The notes under the pieces are model-generated. The model worked only from the letters and a program-made list of their open reading frames with translations. It ran no database searches and was not told where the DNA came from. Below are positions 49,802-59,545 of a stretch of DNA of 64,000 nucleotides, piece after piece (position 1 is the first letter of the stretch; every line of letters begins with the position of its first letter). Made by a program: the position numbers and the translations under genes. Origin of the DNA: Chitinophaga qingshengii (GTDB lineage: Bacteria; Bacteroidota; Bacteroidia; Chitinophagales; Chitinophagaceae); contig NZ_JACVFC010000004.1 in NCBI RefSeq assembly GCF_014529935.1, forward strand, positions 248,001-312,000. The letters are read 5' to 3'.

Positions 49802-51121
49802 ATGATCACAAATTACTATATGTCTGATCAGTACAGAGCAAAAATTCATGAGCTCATTCCAGGTGGCGCACACACTTATTCAAAAGGTGACGATCAGTTT
49901 CCTGAACTTTCGCCTGCAGCCATTGCTTATGGCAAAGGTGCCTATGTATGGGACATAGATGGAAATAAATTTCTTGACTGTTCTATGGGCTTGACATCTG
50001 TCAGTCTGGGACACGCCTATGAACCTGTATTGGAAAGGGTCCGGGAGGAATTGGCAAAGGGAGTGAACTTCCAACGTCCGGCTTATATAGAGATGGAGAT
50101 GGCGGAAGCTTTCCTGTCGCTGGTACCTTGTCACCAAATGATAAAATTTGCCAAAAACGGATCTACTGTCACAACAGCTGCTATTAAGCTGGCAAGGGCA
50201 TTTACAGGCAGGAGAATGGTCGCATTCCCTTCTGACCATCCTTTTTATTCTTATGATGACTGGTTTATCGGACAGACGGCCTGCTCTAAAGGGGTGCCTC
50301 CGGAAAATGCCGTATTATCCGTAACCTATAAATCTGACGACCTGGTTTCCCTGACAGAACTGTTCGAAAAGTACCCGGGCCAGATTGCCTGCGTCATTTC
50401 TGAACCGGAGAAAAACTTTGGCCTGTCAGAAAACTATTTGCAACAGGCTATTGATCTGGCTCATAAACACGGAGCATTGTATATAGTGGACGAAATGATC
50501 ACCGGGTTTAAAACCGATTTTCCGGGATCCATAAAAAAATACAATGTAGAACCGGATTTGGCTACCTGGGGTAAAGGTATTGCCAACGGATTTTCTTTTT
50601 GTGCTTTGACCGGTAAGCGGGAAGTCATGGACCTGGGTGGAATTAAAAACGATGGACAGGAAAAGGTGTTTCTGACCTCCACAACACATGGAGGCGAAAC
50701 ACATGCCATTGCCGCGGGGTTGGCCACTATTAAAGAATTTCAGGAAAAAAACGTGATTAAACATAACCACGGGATAGGAGATTACTTCCTGACAAAGATC
50801 GGAACTGAAATTACTGCAAGCGGGTTAGGTGAATATATCCAAATGGCCGCATGCAACTGGATGCCGATATTTATTTTCAAAGATGCTTCCGGAACACCGA
50901 GTATGGGTATGAGGACGCTGTTTCTGCAGGAAATGATTGGCAGAGGCGTGCTTTTTCAGGGCTCATTTGTTCCTTGTTTCAGCCATACTACTGAGGATGT
51001 TGACTTTTTTGCGGACGTATTTCGTGCATCTTTGGAAAGATATAAGGAAGGCCTGTCTGCTGGATTTGAAAAACTGCTGACCGGAAGTCCTATAAAGCCT
51101 GTATTTAGAAAATACATATAA
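49802..51121 (+). CDS. class III aminotransferase (glutamate-1-semialdehyde aminomutase-like)
   Basis: A 439-residue PLP enzyme resembling HemL. IPGGAHTYSKGDDQFPELSP, KNGSTVTTAAIKLARAFTGR (phosphate-binding region), VDEMITGFK with the PLP-contacting Asp, and WGKGIANGFSFCALTGK with the Schiff-base lysine are visible. It is not the haem enzyme: those carry SGTEAVMSA, while here NGSTVTTAA stands, and the genes around it are for sugar synthesis. Such HemL-like enzymes occur in polysaccharide loci next to SpsF- and AKR-type genes. The amination target is unknown. A start at 49820 is also possible. Confidence 0.87.
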   Translation: MITNYYMSDQYRAKIHELIPGGAHTYSKGDDQFPELSPAAIAYGKGAYVWDIDGNKFLDCSMGLTSVSLGHAYEPVLERVREELAKGVNFQRPAYIEMEMAEAFLSLVPCHQMIKFAKNGSTVTTAAIKLARAFTGRRMVAFPSDHPFYSYDDWFIGQTACSKGVPPENAVLSVTYKSDDLVSLTELFEKYPGQIACVISEPEKNFGLSENYLQQAIDLAHKHGALYIVDEMITGFKTDFPGSIKKYNVEPDLATWGKGIANGFSFCALTGKREVMDLGGIKNDGQEKVFLTSTTHGGETHAIAAGLATIKEFQEKNVIKHNHGIGDYFLTKIGTEITASGLGEYIQMAACNWMPIFIFKDASGTPSMGMRTLFLQEMIGRGVLFQGSFVPCFSHTTEDVDFFADVFRASLERYKEGLSAGFEKLLTGSPIKPVFRKYI

Positions 51122-51211
51122 ATAATTTCATATTCATTTCGACATATAACTTTAGTAAATTCGCACCATCATATTTTCATATTTAGTGGTATTAAAGTTG
51201 GGGACATCTGA

Positions 51212-52201
51212 ATGAAATCAAGCGTTTTTTTCCGGGCTGATGGGAGTAGCAAAATAGGATTGGGGCATGTAATAAGGACCTGTGCGCTGGCACACATGTT
51301 AAGACATGAATTCGATTGTTTTTTCCTGATTCAGGAACCGCTGGAGATGCTTCAGAGAGAAATTCAGTTGGCCGGAGCCCAGGTAATAGCGCTCCCCCTT
51401 CAAACAGATTATTTAACCGATGCCAGGTACTGTACGCACTTTTTTTCAGATAGAGATATTGTTATTCTGGATGGCTACAATTTTTCATATGAATATCAAC
51501 GTATTGTAAAAGAGGTTGGCGTCAAACTCGTTTGTATTGATGATATCCACCAATACCCCTTTCTGGCTGATGTTATTATCAATCATGCCGGTGGCATTAG
51601 CCCGGCTGATTATAATGCGACCCCAGGTGCTGATTTTTATTTGGGACCTGCTTATGCCCTGCTCCGTGAACCTTTCCTGCAGGCTGCCAGAAACAGAAAA
51701 CGCGTGAAGCCGCAAAATCAACTGATGATCTGTATGGGAGGAGCTGATCCCAACAATGACACGTTGTCGGTTCTGGCAACTGCATTGGAAAATGAAGTGA
51801 TCGATGATTTTCATGTAGTGATAGGAGGGGCTTATAGGCATCTTGAAGCGTTGGAGGCATTTATCCTCCGGCAAAAAAAATCAATTCACCTCTGTAAGAA
51901 CCTGACAGCTGCTGACATGTGTGATTTAATGCAGCAATGCGGAACGGCTGTTTGTCCCCCCAGCAGTATTGCTTTTGAATATCTTAGTGTTGGAGGCGAG
52001 CTTTATCTGCATATGATTGCAGATAATCAGCGGGACCTCGGGAAATATTTTCTTGAATCAGGACTGGCATTCAATTTCAATCAATTTGGACGGATTAACA
52101 ATGACCAGAAAACCAGAGCCATTGCATGTCAACAACAGGTTTTTGACGGGCATTCCGATGCCAGGTTGATTGATATTTTTAAAACGTTATCGGTTAAGTA
52201 A
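51212..52201 (+). CDS. pseG: UDP-2,4-diacetamido-2,4,6-trideoxy-beta-L-altropyranose hydrolase, PseG
   Basis: Releases UDP from the PseB/PseC product to give the free hexose for PseI. It has 329 residues in a GT-B-like fold. FFRADGSSKIGLGHVIRTCALA is the PseG signature, whose His in GHV is catalytic, and MGGADPNND and PPSSIAFEYLSVGG follow. It is somewhat longer than the Campylobacter enzyme, but the tail shows no GNAT acetyltransferase domain, so a PseG-PseH fusion is excluded. Confidence 0.9.
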   Translation: MKSSVFFRADGSSKIGLGHVIRTCALAHMLRHEFDCFFLIQEPLEMLQREIQLAGAQVIALPLQTDYLTDARYCTHFFSDRDIVILDGYNFSYEYQRIVKEVGVKLVCIDDIHQYPFLADVIINHAGGISPADYNATPGADFYLGPAYALLREPFLQAARNRKRVKPQNQLMICMGGADPNNDTLSVLATALENEVIDDFHVVIGGAYRHLEALEAFILRQKKSIHLCKNLTAADMCDLMQQCGTAVCPPSSIAFEYLSVGGELYLHMIADNQRDLGKYFLESGLAFNFNQFGRINNDQKTRAIACQQQVFDGHSDARLIDIFKTLSVK

Positions 52202-52257
52202 TATATAATAAGGACGCCTATTGCGTTCAATCCAACAGTTTACTAAAATAGATTTTC

Positions 52258-53298
52258 ATGAGAATAGCCAATGTCGATATAGCCACTAACAACCGCCCTT
52301 TTATCATTGCAGAAATGAGCGGGAATCATAATCAGTCGCTGGAAAGAGCGCTGCAAATTGTTAAAGCAGCGGCAGAAGCCGGAGCACATGCAATAAAGTT
52401 ACAGACTTATACACCGGATACACTTACAATTGATCATAAAGGAGGGTTATTTGACATCAATGATGAACAATCACTGTGGAAAGGTCGTAATTTATATGAG
52501 CTCTATAAAGAGGCGATGACTCCTTACGAATGGCATAAGCCCATTTTCGAGTATGCAAAAGAGTTGGGTGTACTTTGTTTCTCGACCCCGTTTGATGAGG
52601 CTGCGGTAGACATGCTGGATGAATTGGGGGCTCCTTGTCATAAAATCGCTTCATTTGAAAATAACCACCATCCTCTGTTGAGAAAAATTGCAAAAACCGG
52701 AAAACCGGTAATTATGTCGACAGGCATTTCATCCCTGAGCGACATCAATGAGAGTGTAGGAGTTTTGAGAAGTAATGGGTGCCAGGACCTGGCATTGTTG
52801 AAATGTACCAGTTCCTACCCATCCTCGCCTGAAAATACAAACATATTAACAATACCTCATATGAGGGCGATGTTTAAATGCGAGGTGGGGCTGTCTGATC
52901 ATACTATGGGTGTTGGCGCGGCGGTGGCGGCTGTTGCTTTGGGAGCCAGGATAATAGAGAAGCATTTTTGCCTGAGTAGGGCGGAAGGCGGTGTGGATAG
53001 TGCGTTTTCACTGGAACCGGCTGAGTTTAAACAGTTGGTAATAGAAACAGAAAGGGCATTTCTGTCTTTAGGAGAAGTACAGTATGGAATAATGAAAGCG
53101 GAGGAAAAAAGCCTGCGCTATAAACGTTCGATATACGTTGTTAAAGATATTCAGGAAGGTGAAGTGCTGACAGCGGAGAATATCAGGATTATTAGGCCCG
53201 GAGATGGTCTTGCCCCCAAATATTATGAGCGTTTGCTGGGAAGGGCGAGCAAACAGAAATTGCTGAGGGGAACGCCCCTGACGTGGGAGTTGATATGA
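52258..53298 (+). CDS. pseI: pseudaminic acid synthase, PseI
   Basis: Condenses the PseG product with phosphoenolpyruvate to make pseudaminic acid. It has 346 residues: a NeuB TIM barrel (FIIAEMSGNHNQSLERAL with the metal-binding Glu, KLQTYTPDTLTID, STPFDEAAVDML, KIASFENNHHPLL, LSDHTMG, EKHFCLSRAEGGVDSAFS) and a C-terminal SAF antifreeze-like domain (about 290-346, RSIYVVKDIQEGEVLTAENIR). The residues ASFEN and GGVDSAFS favour PseI over NeuB or LegI. It is the last biosynthetic nonulosonate gene before the transport and transfer genes. Confidence 0.93.
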   Translation: MRIANVDIATNNRPFIIAEMSGNHNQSLERALQIVKAAAEAGAHAIKLQTYTPDTLTIDHKGGLFDINDEQSLWKGRNLYELYKEAMTPYEWHKPIFEYAKELGVLCFSTPFDEAAVDMLDELGAPCHKIASFENNHHPLLRKIAKTGKPVIMSTGISSLSDINESVGVLRSNGCQDLALLKCTSSYPSSPENTNILTIPHMRAMFKCEVGLSDHTMGVGAAVAAVALGARIIEKHFCLSRAEGGVDSAFSLEPAEFKQLVIETERAFLSLGEVQYGIMKAEEKSLRYKRSIYVVKDIQEGEVLTAENIRIIRPGDGLAPKYYERLLGRASKQKLLRGTPLTWELI

Positions 53299-53311
53299 TT
53301 TATTCCTATAT

Positions 53312-54415
53312 ATGAATACAATTTCTTTCGGATTCAGAACCGCTGTTTTGTCAGCGTGTTGCCTGTTGTTGTGGACTCTTATTGGATGTAAAAAAGAGCG
53401 TTTCAACGGCCAGGAAGGGCAAAACTTTAAATATACAGAATCCCAAATGATGCCAGGGGTGGTATTGGGGAGTGTATATTTTACCAGTAAATTCAACGCA
53501 TTTACCGACCTGGCATATTTTCAGGGCCGGTGGATGGTTGTCTTCCGTGAAGGGACAAAACATTTGGGAGGAATGCCTGGGCGTATTAAGCTCCTAACAA
53601 GCAGTGATGGGAAAAACTGGATGGTTGAACAGACGTTTGCCCTTGATTCCATAGATCTGCGGGATCCCAAAATCATGATTGATTCGATCAATAATAGCGT
53701 GTATATAACCTTCTTCGGCGCTAATTTGAAATATCAGCCAGCAGCGCGTGTATCGAATTATTACGTTGAGTATATGCATAACGGTCGGAATGATTCTATT
53801 TCAGAAATAGTGGAGGAATGGCCTAATAAAGACAATTACTATTTATGGCGGTGGACTTTCGAAAGCAGTGAAAATTATTGTGTCGGTTATCGGATCTCCA
53901 GATATGATGATACCACAACAAACTTGATATTATTAGCTGGAAATCATAGATTTGGTGATCGTAAGATCATCAATCGCCTGAACTTAAGAGGGCAGCCAAC
54001 AGAAAGTACGATCAGATTTGAGGATGATAAGCGAATGGTGATGATAGTCCGGTCGGATGAAGGGGCGTTCTATATTGGAAATGCAGTTAAACCTTACACA
54101 AAGTTTGCTTGGTTGCCTAATAAGGATTTTACGAGACTGGCGTCGCCTAACTTTTTGATTTATAAATCATATCTGTTAATAACCGGGCGGGACCTGAAAG
54201 ATAATAAATTCAGATTTTTTGCTTATAACCAGGTGAGCGGTAAAATAGAAAAGGAAATTACGTTTAAGGGTGGCTACGAAGTAGGATATGGGGGGATGTC
54301 TTTTAACCCTGCCAACAAATCTGAAATGTGGGTTTCCTATTATTCAATAGAAAACGGCGGATCGGGGAGCAACATCTATCTGGCAAAAATAAATTTGCCG
54401 GAAGTGCTCAAATAG
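53312..54415 (+). CDS. sialidase-like beta-propeller lipoprotein
   Basis: A 367-residue lipoprotein: a signal peptide with lipobox LIGC (Cys26) followed by KKERFNGQEG. The mature part shows propeller-blade repeats: FTDLAYFQGRWMVVFREG, then an Asp-box-like SSDGKNWMVEQ, and DLRDPKIMIDSINNSVYITF. This layout resembles the sialidase superfamily, but the arginine triad cannot be confirmed by eye and no enzymatic claim is made. It begins 13 bases after pseI, so it is in the nonulosonate operon. A lipoprotein that binds or trims the polymer is a possible role. Confidence 0.65.
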   Translation: MNTISFGFRTAVLSACCLLLWTLIGCKKERFNGQEGQNFKYTESQMMPGVVLGSVYFTSKFNAFTDLAYFQGRWMVVFREGTKHLGGMPGRIKLLTSSDGKNWMVEQTFALDSIDLRDPKIMIDSINNSVYITFFGANLKYQPAARVSNYYVEYMHNGRNDSISEIVEEWPNKDNYYLWRWTFESSENYCVGYRISRYDDTTTNLILLAGNHRFGDRKIINRLNLRGQPTESTIRFEDDKRMVMIVRSDEGAFYIGNAVKPYTKFAWLPNKDFTRLASPNFLIYKSYLLITGRDLKDNKFRFFAYNQVSGKIEKEITFKGGYEVGYGGMSFNPANKSEMWVSYYSIENGGSGSNIYLAKINLPEVLK

Positions 54416-54436
54416 GAGATTTAAATAAATTTTAAC

Positions 54437-55714
54437 TTGTTGATGAATAACGACTCTTTATATCAGTATGTCAGACAGTTACATTCCAAAGACTTGTTGT
54501 TGTATGATAATCTGAGATACATTTTAGAAAGTCAGGTGTATTACTATGGGAACCATTTTTTATACTCCAACGAGCGCAAACGATCTGCCGACAAAGCTTT
54601 AAGGTGGAAAGAGTTGTTAAAGACATGTTATGTGTATTACAATCTTATCGGTAGAAGGACGAAAGATGCCAGGCCACAAATATTATCGAATGCCTATTTT
54701 ACAGTTGACTCCGAACTGGAAAAAATCGGCTATCAGGTATTGAGCCCTTGCTGGTCTTTTAGAAAAAATAGTCGCCTATTTGGTGATATTGCCTTTTATA
54801 AGGCAATCAAGCATATTAGCAGACAAGCTTTTGATTCGGACTTTAACTACCTTGTCAGTGACGATTTTAGTAAGGAATACTATGCTTTTCGTAGCAAGCT
54901 GATAGATGAAATTGTATCCTCTGAGATCAAAGCACTTTTTGTTCCCAATGATGTAGCCTTCTTTGAAAACCTGTCGATAAATGTATTTAAGGAGCTTAAG
55001 AGACCTTCTTTTCTTTTTACACACGGATTGCCGGGCAGGTACAATATAATCGACGAAAACAGAACTGACCACCTGATTGTTTGGGGGCCCAGAATAAAGC
55101 AACATTATGTTGATACCGGTTTTTCTCCTGACAAAATTTGGGTATCGGGACATCCTTTTTATAAACAATTATCCGTCAAGGAAGTGCGTTCAGATATGAC
55201 CAATATATTGGTGCTTGCCAAAACAGGCCCCGGAACACCTCACAGTGATGGCATGATACTATATGACAGGGGAGCACAGATCGTTTATTTGATGGAGATT
55301 CAAAAGGTCCTTCAACAAAAAGGCATTAAAAAAGTAAGACTCAGGTTCCATCCATCTGCAAGTCCTGACTGGCACTATCAGTTTATTGATAAGAACTTCT
55401 TTCAACCCGATTTTCAGCCATTAAATGACTCGCTGCAAAAGGCCAGTTTAGTGATCGGACCGGTTTCAACTGTTTTTTTGGAAGCATTATATCATGGCGT
55501 GAATTACATGGTTTTTGAACCAGGTGAACAGGGGGTGAATATCTTTAATGAACGTTTGGTAGCCCCGTTTGATGGAAAAGAGGAAAGGGTGCCTTTTGCG
55601 GACTCTGTATCTGCTCTCGAGAAGCTGCTGACAGATAACGTAAAAGTTGATACAGCAATTTTCAATGAATATATTGCTCCATTTGACATTGGATTCATTA
55701 AAGAGATTACGTAA
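54437..55714 (+). CDS. GT-B-type glycosyltransferase, candidate nonulosonic acid transferase
   Basis: A 425-residue protein without signal or membrane segments. I do not recognise a named family, but the C-terminal half has the features of GT-B sialyl- and Kdo-transferases: RLRFHPSASPDW carries an HP motif and LVIGPVSTVFLEALYHGVNYMVFEP a Ser/Thr motif, as in polysialyltransferase and KpsS/GT52-like enzymes, in which they bind the CMP moiety. KTGPGTPHSDG may be a nucleotide loop. It stands between the pse genes and the flippase, so transfer of CMP-pseudaminate is the natural guess. CDP-glycerol-type transferases are an alternative. Confidence 0.65.
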   Translation: MLMNNDSLYQYVRQLHSKDLLLYDNLRYILESQVYYYGNHFLYSNERKRSADKALRWKELLKTCYVYYNLIGRRTKDARPQILSNAYFTVDSELEKIGYQVLSPCWSFRKNSRLFGDIAFYKAIKHISRQAFDSDFNYLVSDDFSKEYYAFRSKLIDEIVSSEIKALFVPNDVAFFENLSINVFKELKRPSFLFTHGLPGRYNIIDENRTDHLIVWGPRIKQHYVDTGFSPDKIWVSGHPFYKQLSVKEVRSDMTNILVLAKTGPGTPHSDGMILYDRGAQIVYLMEIQKVLQQKGIKKVRLRFHPSASPDWHYQFIDKNFFQPDFQPLNDSLQKASLVIGPVSTVFLEALYHGVNYMVFEPGEQGVNIFNERLVAPFDGKEERVPFADSVSALEKLLTDNVKVDTAIFNEYIAPFDIGFIKEIT

Positions 55715-55717
55715 AAG

Positions 55718-57256
55718 ATGTTACAGTCATATACAAAAAACTATATACGTATTTATTTCTGGCAGATACTTTCAATTGTACTTAACCTGCTCTCCCTTTT
55801 TATTGTTATACCTCAGTTATCATCGCAGCCAGGGATTTATGGTGTTTACTCCATTTGTGTGTCGGCCATCATTTTTCTTTCTTATGCAGATTTAGGGTTT
55901 TTAAGTGCCGGATATAAATATGCCAGTGAAGCCTATGCAAAACATGACCGTAACCGGGAAATTGACATTGTTGGTTTTATCTGTTTTATTTTATTGTGTT
56001 TGGTCCTGGTGTTTTCCGGGGTTATGTTGTTGTTGTCATTTCATCCTGAATGGCTGATAAAGGGAATAAATAAAGACGGGAATCTGTTGATAGCGCAACG
56101 GCTGCTGCTGATCCTGGCAATTTTTTCTCCTAATGTTGTCTTGCAACGTGCATTGCAGGTTATTTTCGGTGTCCGTCTTGAAGACTATATTTATCAGATA
56201 GTATTAATCGTTGTAAGTATCTGTAAAATATTATCAGTATTCTATTATTTCCGTTCCGGACATTATGATATTGTTCCTTATTTTCTTTTTACCCAGGTAG
56301 TCACCACTATCGGGTTATTATATGCATTTTACCTGACGGGGAAAAAGTATGGTATTTCACTGATAGGGGTCCTTAAAAAGTTGAAATTTTCCCCTGTTCT
56401 TTTTACGGAGATCAGAGGCCTGGCATTAAGTACTTTTTTTATTACCCTGTCATGGATAGTATACTATGAGTTGGATATTTATGCTATAGCCAGGTTATCC
56501 GGGGCACAGGCTGTTGCTTATTATTCTATTGGCCTGACCTGCTTATCTTTTTTTCGCTCGATTTTCGGGACACTTTTTAATCCTTTCTCTGCCCGTTTTA
56601 ACCATTTTGTAGCGCTCAATGATGAAAATGGCCTCAGGTCACTGTATAAAACGGTGCTTTGTGTAATGCTTCCTCCTGTTGTTTTTCCGATTGTTGCGGT
56701 TGTTTGCCTGGGCAAACCTTTCGTTTATAGCTGGGTGGGGACTAACTTTGTGGATAGTGTACAAATAGTAAGGCTGCTGGTCCTGAGTAATATACTGGCT
56801 TTTATATCCTATCCATCCGGCATGTTGATGGTGGCCAATAAAAATATTAAGGCCCTCTATTTTCTGGCGATATTACAACCCATACTTTTCTGGGCAGGGA
56901 TTGCCCTCTTATTCCCTCATATTGGTTATTTTGCCTTTTCCTATTTTACCTTCTTATCATTTATGGTAAGCGGGGCTATATATCTGTGGATTTCGCTAAA
57001 ATTTTTGCGAATGACAGCGTTGACGTTCCTGCGTACCATCATAGTGCCTGCCATTCTGCCTGTGCTGGCGATGCTTTTATTGTTAATTCCTTTGTCAGGT
57101 TACCTTCCACAGGAAAAAAATAAGCTGAGCCTGTTGTTGACAATATCTGTTGGCGGTGTTGCTGCATTTGTGGCGTTGGTTATTTACTATTTTACCTCTG
57201 TTATTTTTTGTGGCTATATAAAGAATATATATTATAAATTTGTTCGTAAAGGGTGA
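55718..57256 (+). CDS. polysaccharide flippase (Wzx-like, MOP superfamily)
   Basis: A polytopic protein of 512 residues with about 12-14 hydrophobic helices that would flip undecaprenyl-linked repeat units across the inner membrane. NYIRIYFWQILSIVLNLLSLFIVIPQL at the N-terminus and GIYGVYSICVSAIIFLSYADLGF resemble Wzx/RfbX proteins. Charged loops such as ASEAYAKHDRNREID face the cytoplasm. It starts three bases after the preceding glycosyltransferase gene. Confidence 0.9.
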   Translation: MLQSYTKNYIRIYFWQILSIVLNLLSLFIVIPQLSSQPGIYGVYSICVSAIIFLSYADLGFLSAGYKYASEAYAKHDRNREIDIVGFICFILLCLVLVFSGVMLLLSFHPEWLIKGINKDGNLLIAQRLLLILAIFSPNVVLQRALQVIFGVRLEDYIYQIVLIVVSICKILSVFYYFRSGHYDIVPYFLFTQVVTTIGLLYAFYLTGKKYGISLIGVLKKLKFSPVLFTEIRGLALSTFFITLSWIVYYELDIYAIARLSGAQAVAYYSIGLTCLSFFRSIFGTLFNPFSARFNHFVALNDENGLRSLYKTVLCVMLPPVVFPIVAVVCLGKPFVYSWVGTNFVDSVQIVRLLVLSNILAFISYPSGMLMVANKNIKALYFLAILQPILFWAGIALLFPHIGYFAFSYFTFLSFMVSGAIYLWISLKFLRMTALTFLRTIIVPAILPVLAMLLLLIPLSGYLPQEKNKLSLLLTISVGGVAAFVALVIYYFTSVIFCGYIKNIYYKFVRKG

Positions 57257-57306
57257 AAAAACATCAAATAGAATAAATATAATATGCTTATTGTTCAAAG
57301 TATGAT

Positions 57307-58596
57307 ATGGTTAAGAAGAATGTGTTGATTTTTACAGATTGTTATATTTATGGGGGAAGTGAAAGACTAATGACTTTTCTACTAAGTAATCAATTGTTGA
57401 ATGAGCAGTTTGATCTTACGTTAGCCTTTAGAAGTCACAAATCATATGTAGAAGGATTGAACAGTGATCTGCGGAAATGGGGCGTTGAGGCAAAAACTCT
57501 TCCGGTTACATTACTCTCAAACACAGCTCTTTTTCACAGAATTTCCTGTTCGGGTCTTCACCCACTTATAAAAAAAGGTATAAAAATTCCTTTTTATCTG
57601 GTAGAACGCTTAGGTATATATTTTGTTTTTAATATATTTGTTATACTTGGCTTCCTGCTGAAAAAGAGGCCGGATATTGTACATGTGAATAATGGCGGAT
57701 ATCCGGGAGCACGTTCATGTAACCAATTTGTGCTTTGTTGCCATATATTGAAAATCCGTTCCATCGTTTATCAGGTTAACAATATTGCTTACCCGCCTGG
57801 AAGTATCTTTTCGCGTTGGTATGATAAGCTGATCGGTAAATATGTGTATTCATTTATTACGGCTTCTTCTCAGGCCAGATTGGCCCTGATCAGTCAAAGA
57901 AGCTTTGATGCAACAAAAATTGTCCAGATCCCGAATACGGTGAAATTAGAAGCTACTATGGTTGGCAGGGCCGAAATTTTGGCGGAGTCAGGGTGGCCGG
58001 AAGATACTTTTCTGCTGGTTCAGGTAGCTTTCCTGACGGCACGGAAAGGGCAGATTTATTTACTGCGCGCTTTAAAGGAGATCAGAGATAGCCAGCATCC
58101 TGTTTTGACACAGCAATTAAGGGTATTGCTGGTAGGGAATGGTGAAGATGAGGGGCTGCTTAAAGCGTATGTTGCCGACAATCACCTCCAGGACTATGTT
58201 TTCTTTACCGGGTACCGGGCCAATTCTGTTGATTTCATTCAGGCGTGTGATGTATTCATATTGCCCTCTGTCGCAAATGAAGATATGCCATTAGCATTGC
58301 TGGCGGCGATGAATATGGGTAAACCGCTGATTTCAACCGGCTTTGCCGGTATTCTGGAGGCGATAAAGAATGGCGAGAACGGGATATTGATTTCAAACGC
58401 ACCAGACGAAATTACCGCACAATTAAAGTCTGCCATCATTCAGATGTTTGAATCTCCTGACAAGAGAGCAGTACTAGGGGTGGAAGCAAGACGGACGTTT
58501 AATGAAAAGTATTCGGAAGCTGCCTATGGGAAAGCATTGTCGAGGTTATATGATATGTCTTTACAGGGCGGCGGCATAGCAAAAAACGCTTATTAA
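57307..58596 (+). CDS. glycosyltransferase family 4
   Basis: A GT-B retaining glycosyltransferase of 429 residues. The N-terminal Rossmann domain starts NVLIFTDCYIYGGSERLMTFLL with the Gly-rich acceptor loop. The C-terminal domain has FLLVQVAFLTARKGQIYLLRAL, LLVGNGEDEGLLKAYVAD and VFILPSVANEDMPLALLAAM. The second Glu of the family's E-x7-E motif is replaced by Ala (EDMPLALLAAM), an unusual change whose effect is unclear. It assembles the repeat unit on the inner membrane; the sugar is unknown. Confidence 0.87.
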   Translation: MVKKNVLIFTDCYIYGGSERLMTFLLSNQLLNEQFDLTLAFRSHKSYVEGLNSDLRKWGVEAKTLPVTLLSNTALFHRISCSGLHPLIKKGIKIPFYLVERLGIYFVFNIFVILGFLLKKRPDIVHVNNGGYPGARSCNQFVLCCHILKIRSIVYQVNNIAYPPGSIFSRWYDKLIGKYVYSFITASSQARLALISQRSFDATKIVQIPNTVKLEATMVGRAEILAESGWPEDTFLLVQVAFLTARKGQIYLLRALKEIRDSQHPVLTQQLRVLLVGNGEDEGLLKAYVADNHLQDYVFFTGYRANSVDFIQACDVFILPSVANEDMPLALLAAMNMGKPLISTGFAGILEAIKNGENGILISNAPDEITAQLKSAIIQMFESPDKRAVLGVEARRTFNEKYSEAAYGKALSRLYDMSLQGGGIAKNAY

Positions 58597-58606
58597 AGTA
58601 TGTAAA

Positions 58607-59545
58607 ATGGAGACAGTATTAGTATTGGGAGGATATGGTTTTTTGGGAAGTAATGTCATTGACTATGCGGAAAGATGCTTAAATAAACAATACAATTTTA
58701 TTGTATTCGACTTTTATGTTAATCATCCGTTGCAGGCTCAATTCAGCAATGTGCTTAAATCCTACAAAGGGGATTTTACCAATCAGGAAGATTTAAGGAC
58801 CATTTTTGCTGAAAATAAAATAGACTATATATTTCATTTCATCAGTACGACCGTTCCGTCTACTTCCAATAATAACATTGTTTACGATATAGAGTCCAAC
58901 CTGGTGCCTACAATTCATTTGCTGGATCTGGCACGGGAATACGGCATTAAGAATGTGGTTTATATTTCTTCCGGAGGGGCTATATACGGTACTGCATCGA
59001 AGTATGTTCACAAGGAAGAAGACCCGTTGCATCCTATCAGTTCATACGGCATCGTTAAGATGTCGATTGAAAAATACCTGAAGTTATATAATCATCTGCA
59101 TGGTATCGACTATCTGGCCATTAGATTGTCTAATCCTTATGGGGCATATCATTTGTCAGAAAAACAGGGATTAATTAATGTAGCTTTAAGAAAGGCGCTG
59201 AAGCGGGAAAGCTTTGAGGTATGGGGAGATGGAACGAATATCAAAGATTATATTTATGCGGAAGATTTTGCAAGGATCATATTCCGGTTGTTACAGAAAA
59301 AAGTTATCAATAAGGTGATCAATGTGGGATCAGGTAAAGGTTATTCCATTAATGAATTATTGGAGATTGTAAAAGGATTGGTACCTTCTTTTGAAATCAA
59401 ATACCAGGATGTGAAGTCGTTTGACGTGCCCAAGGTTATTCTGGATACCAGCGAAATGACAGGGTTTATTGATTTCGATTTACTGGATATTGAAAGTGGA
59501 ATTAACAAAACGTATAAATGGATACAGGAACAGCAACGGGACTAA
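58607..59545 (+). CDS. NAD-dependent sugar epimerase/dehydratase (SDR)
   Basis: An extended SDR enzyme of 312 residues. The NAD-binding motif is GGYGFLGSNV near the N-terminus, the active-site pair is in SSYGIVKMSIEKY (YxxxK), and RLSNPYGAYH is the usual motif for the nucleotide-sugar pocket. It probably makes a UDP-sugar for the repeat unit by 4-epimerisation or similar chemistry. The last 28 bases overlap the next gene in another frame. Confidence 0.88.
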   Translation: METVLVLGGYGFLGSNVIDYAERCLNKQYNFIVFDFYVNHPLQAQFSNVLKSYKGDFTNQEDLRTIFAENKIDYIFHFISTTVPSTSNNNIVYDIESNLVPTIHLLDLAREYGIKNVVYISSGGAIYGTASKYVHKEEDPLHPISSYGIVKMSIEKYLKLYNHLHGIDYLAIRLSNPYGAYHLSEKQGLINVALRKALKRESFEVWGDGTNIKDYIYAEDFARIIFRLLQKKVINKVINVGSGKGYSINELLEIVKGLVPSFEIKYQDVKSFDVPKVILDTSEMTGFIDFDLLDIESGINKTYKWIQEQQRD

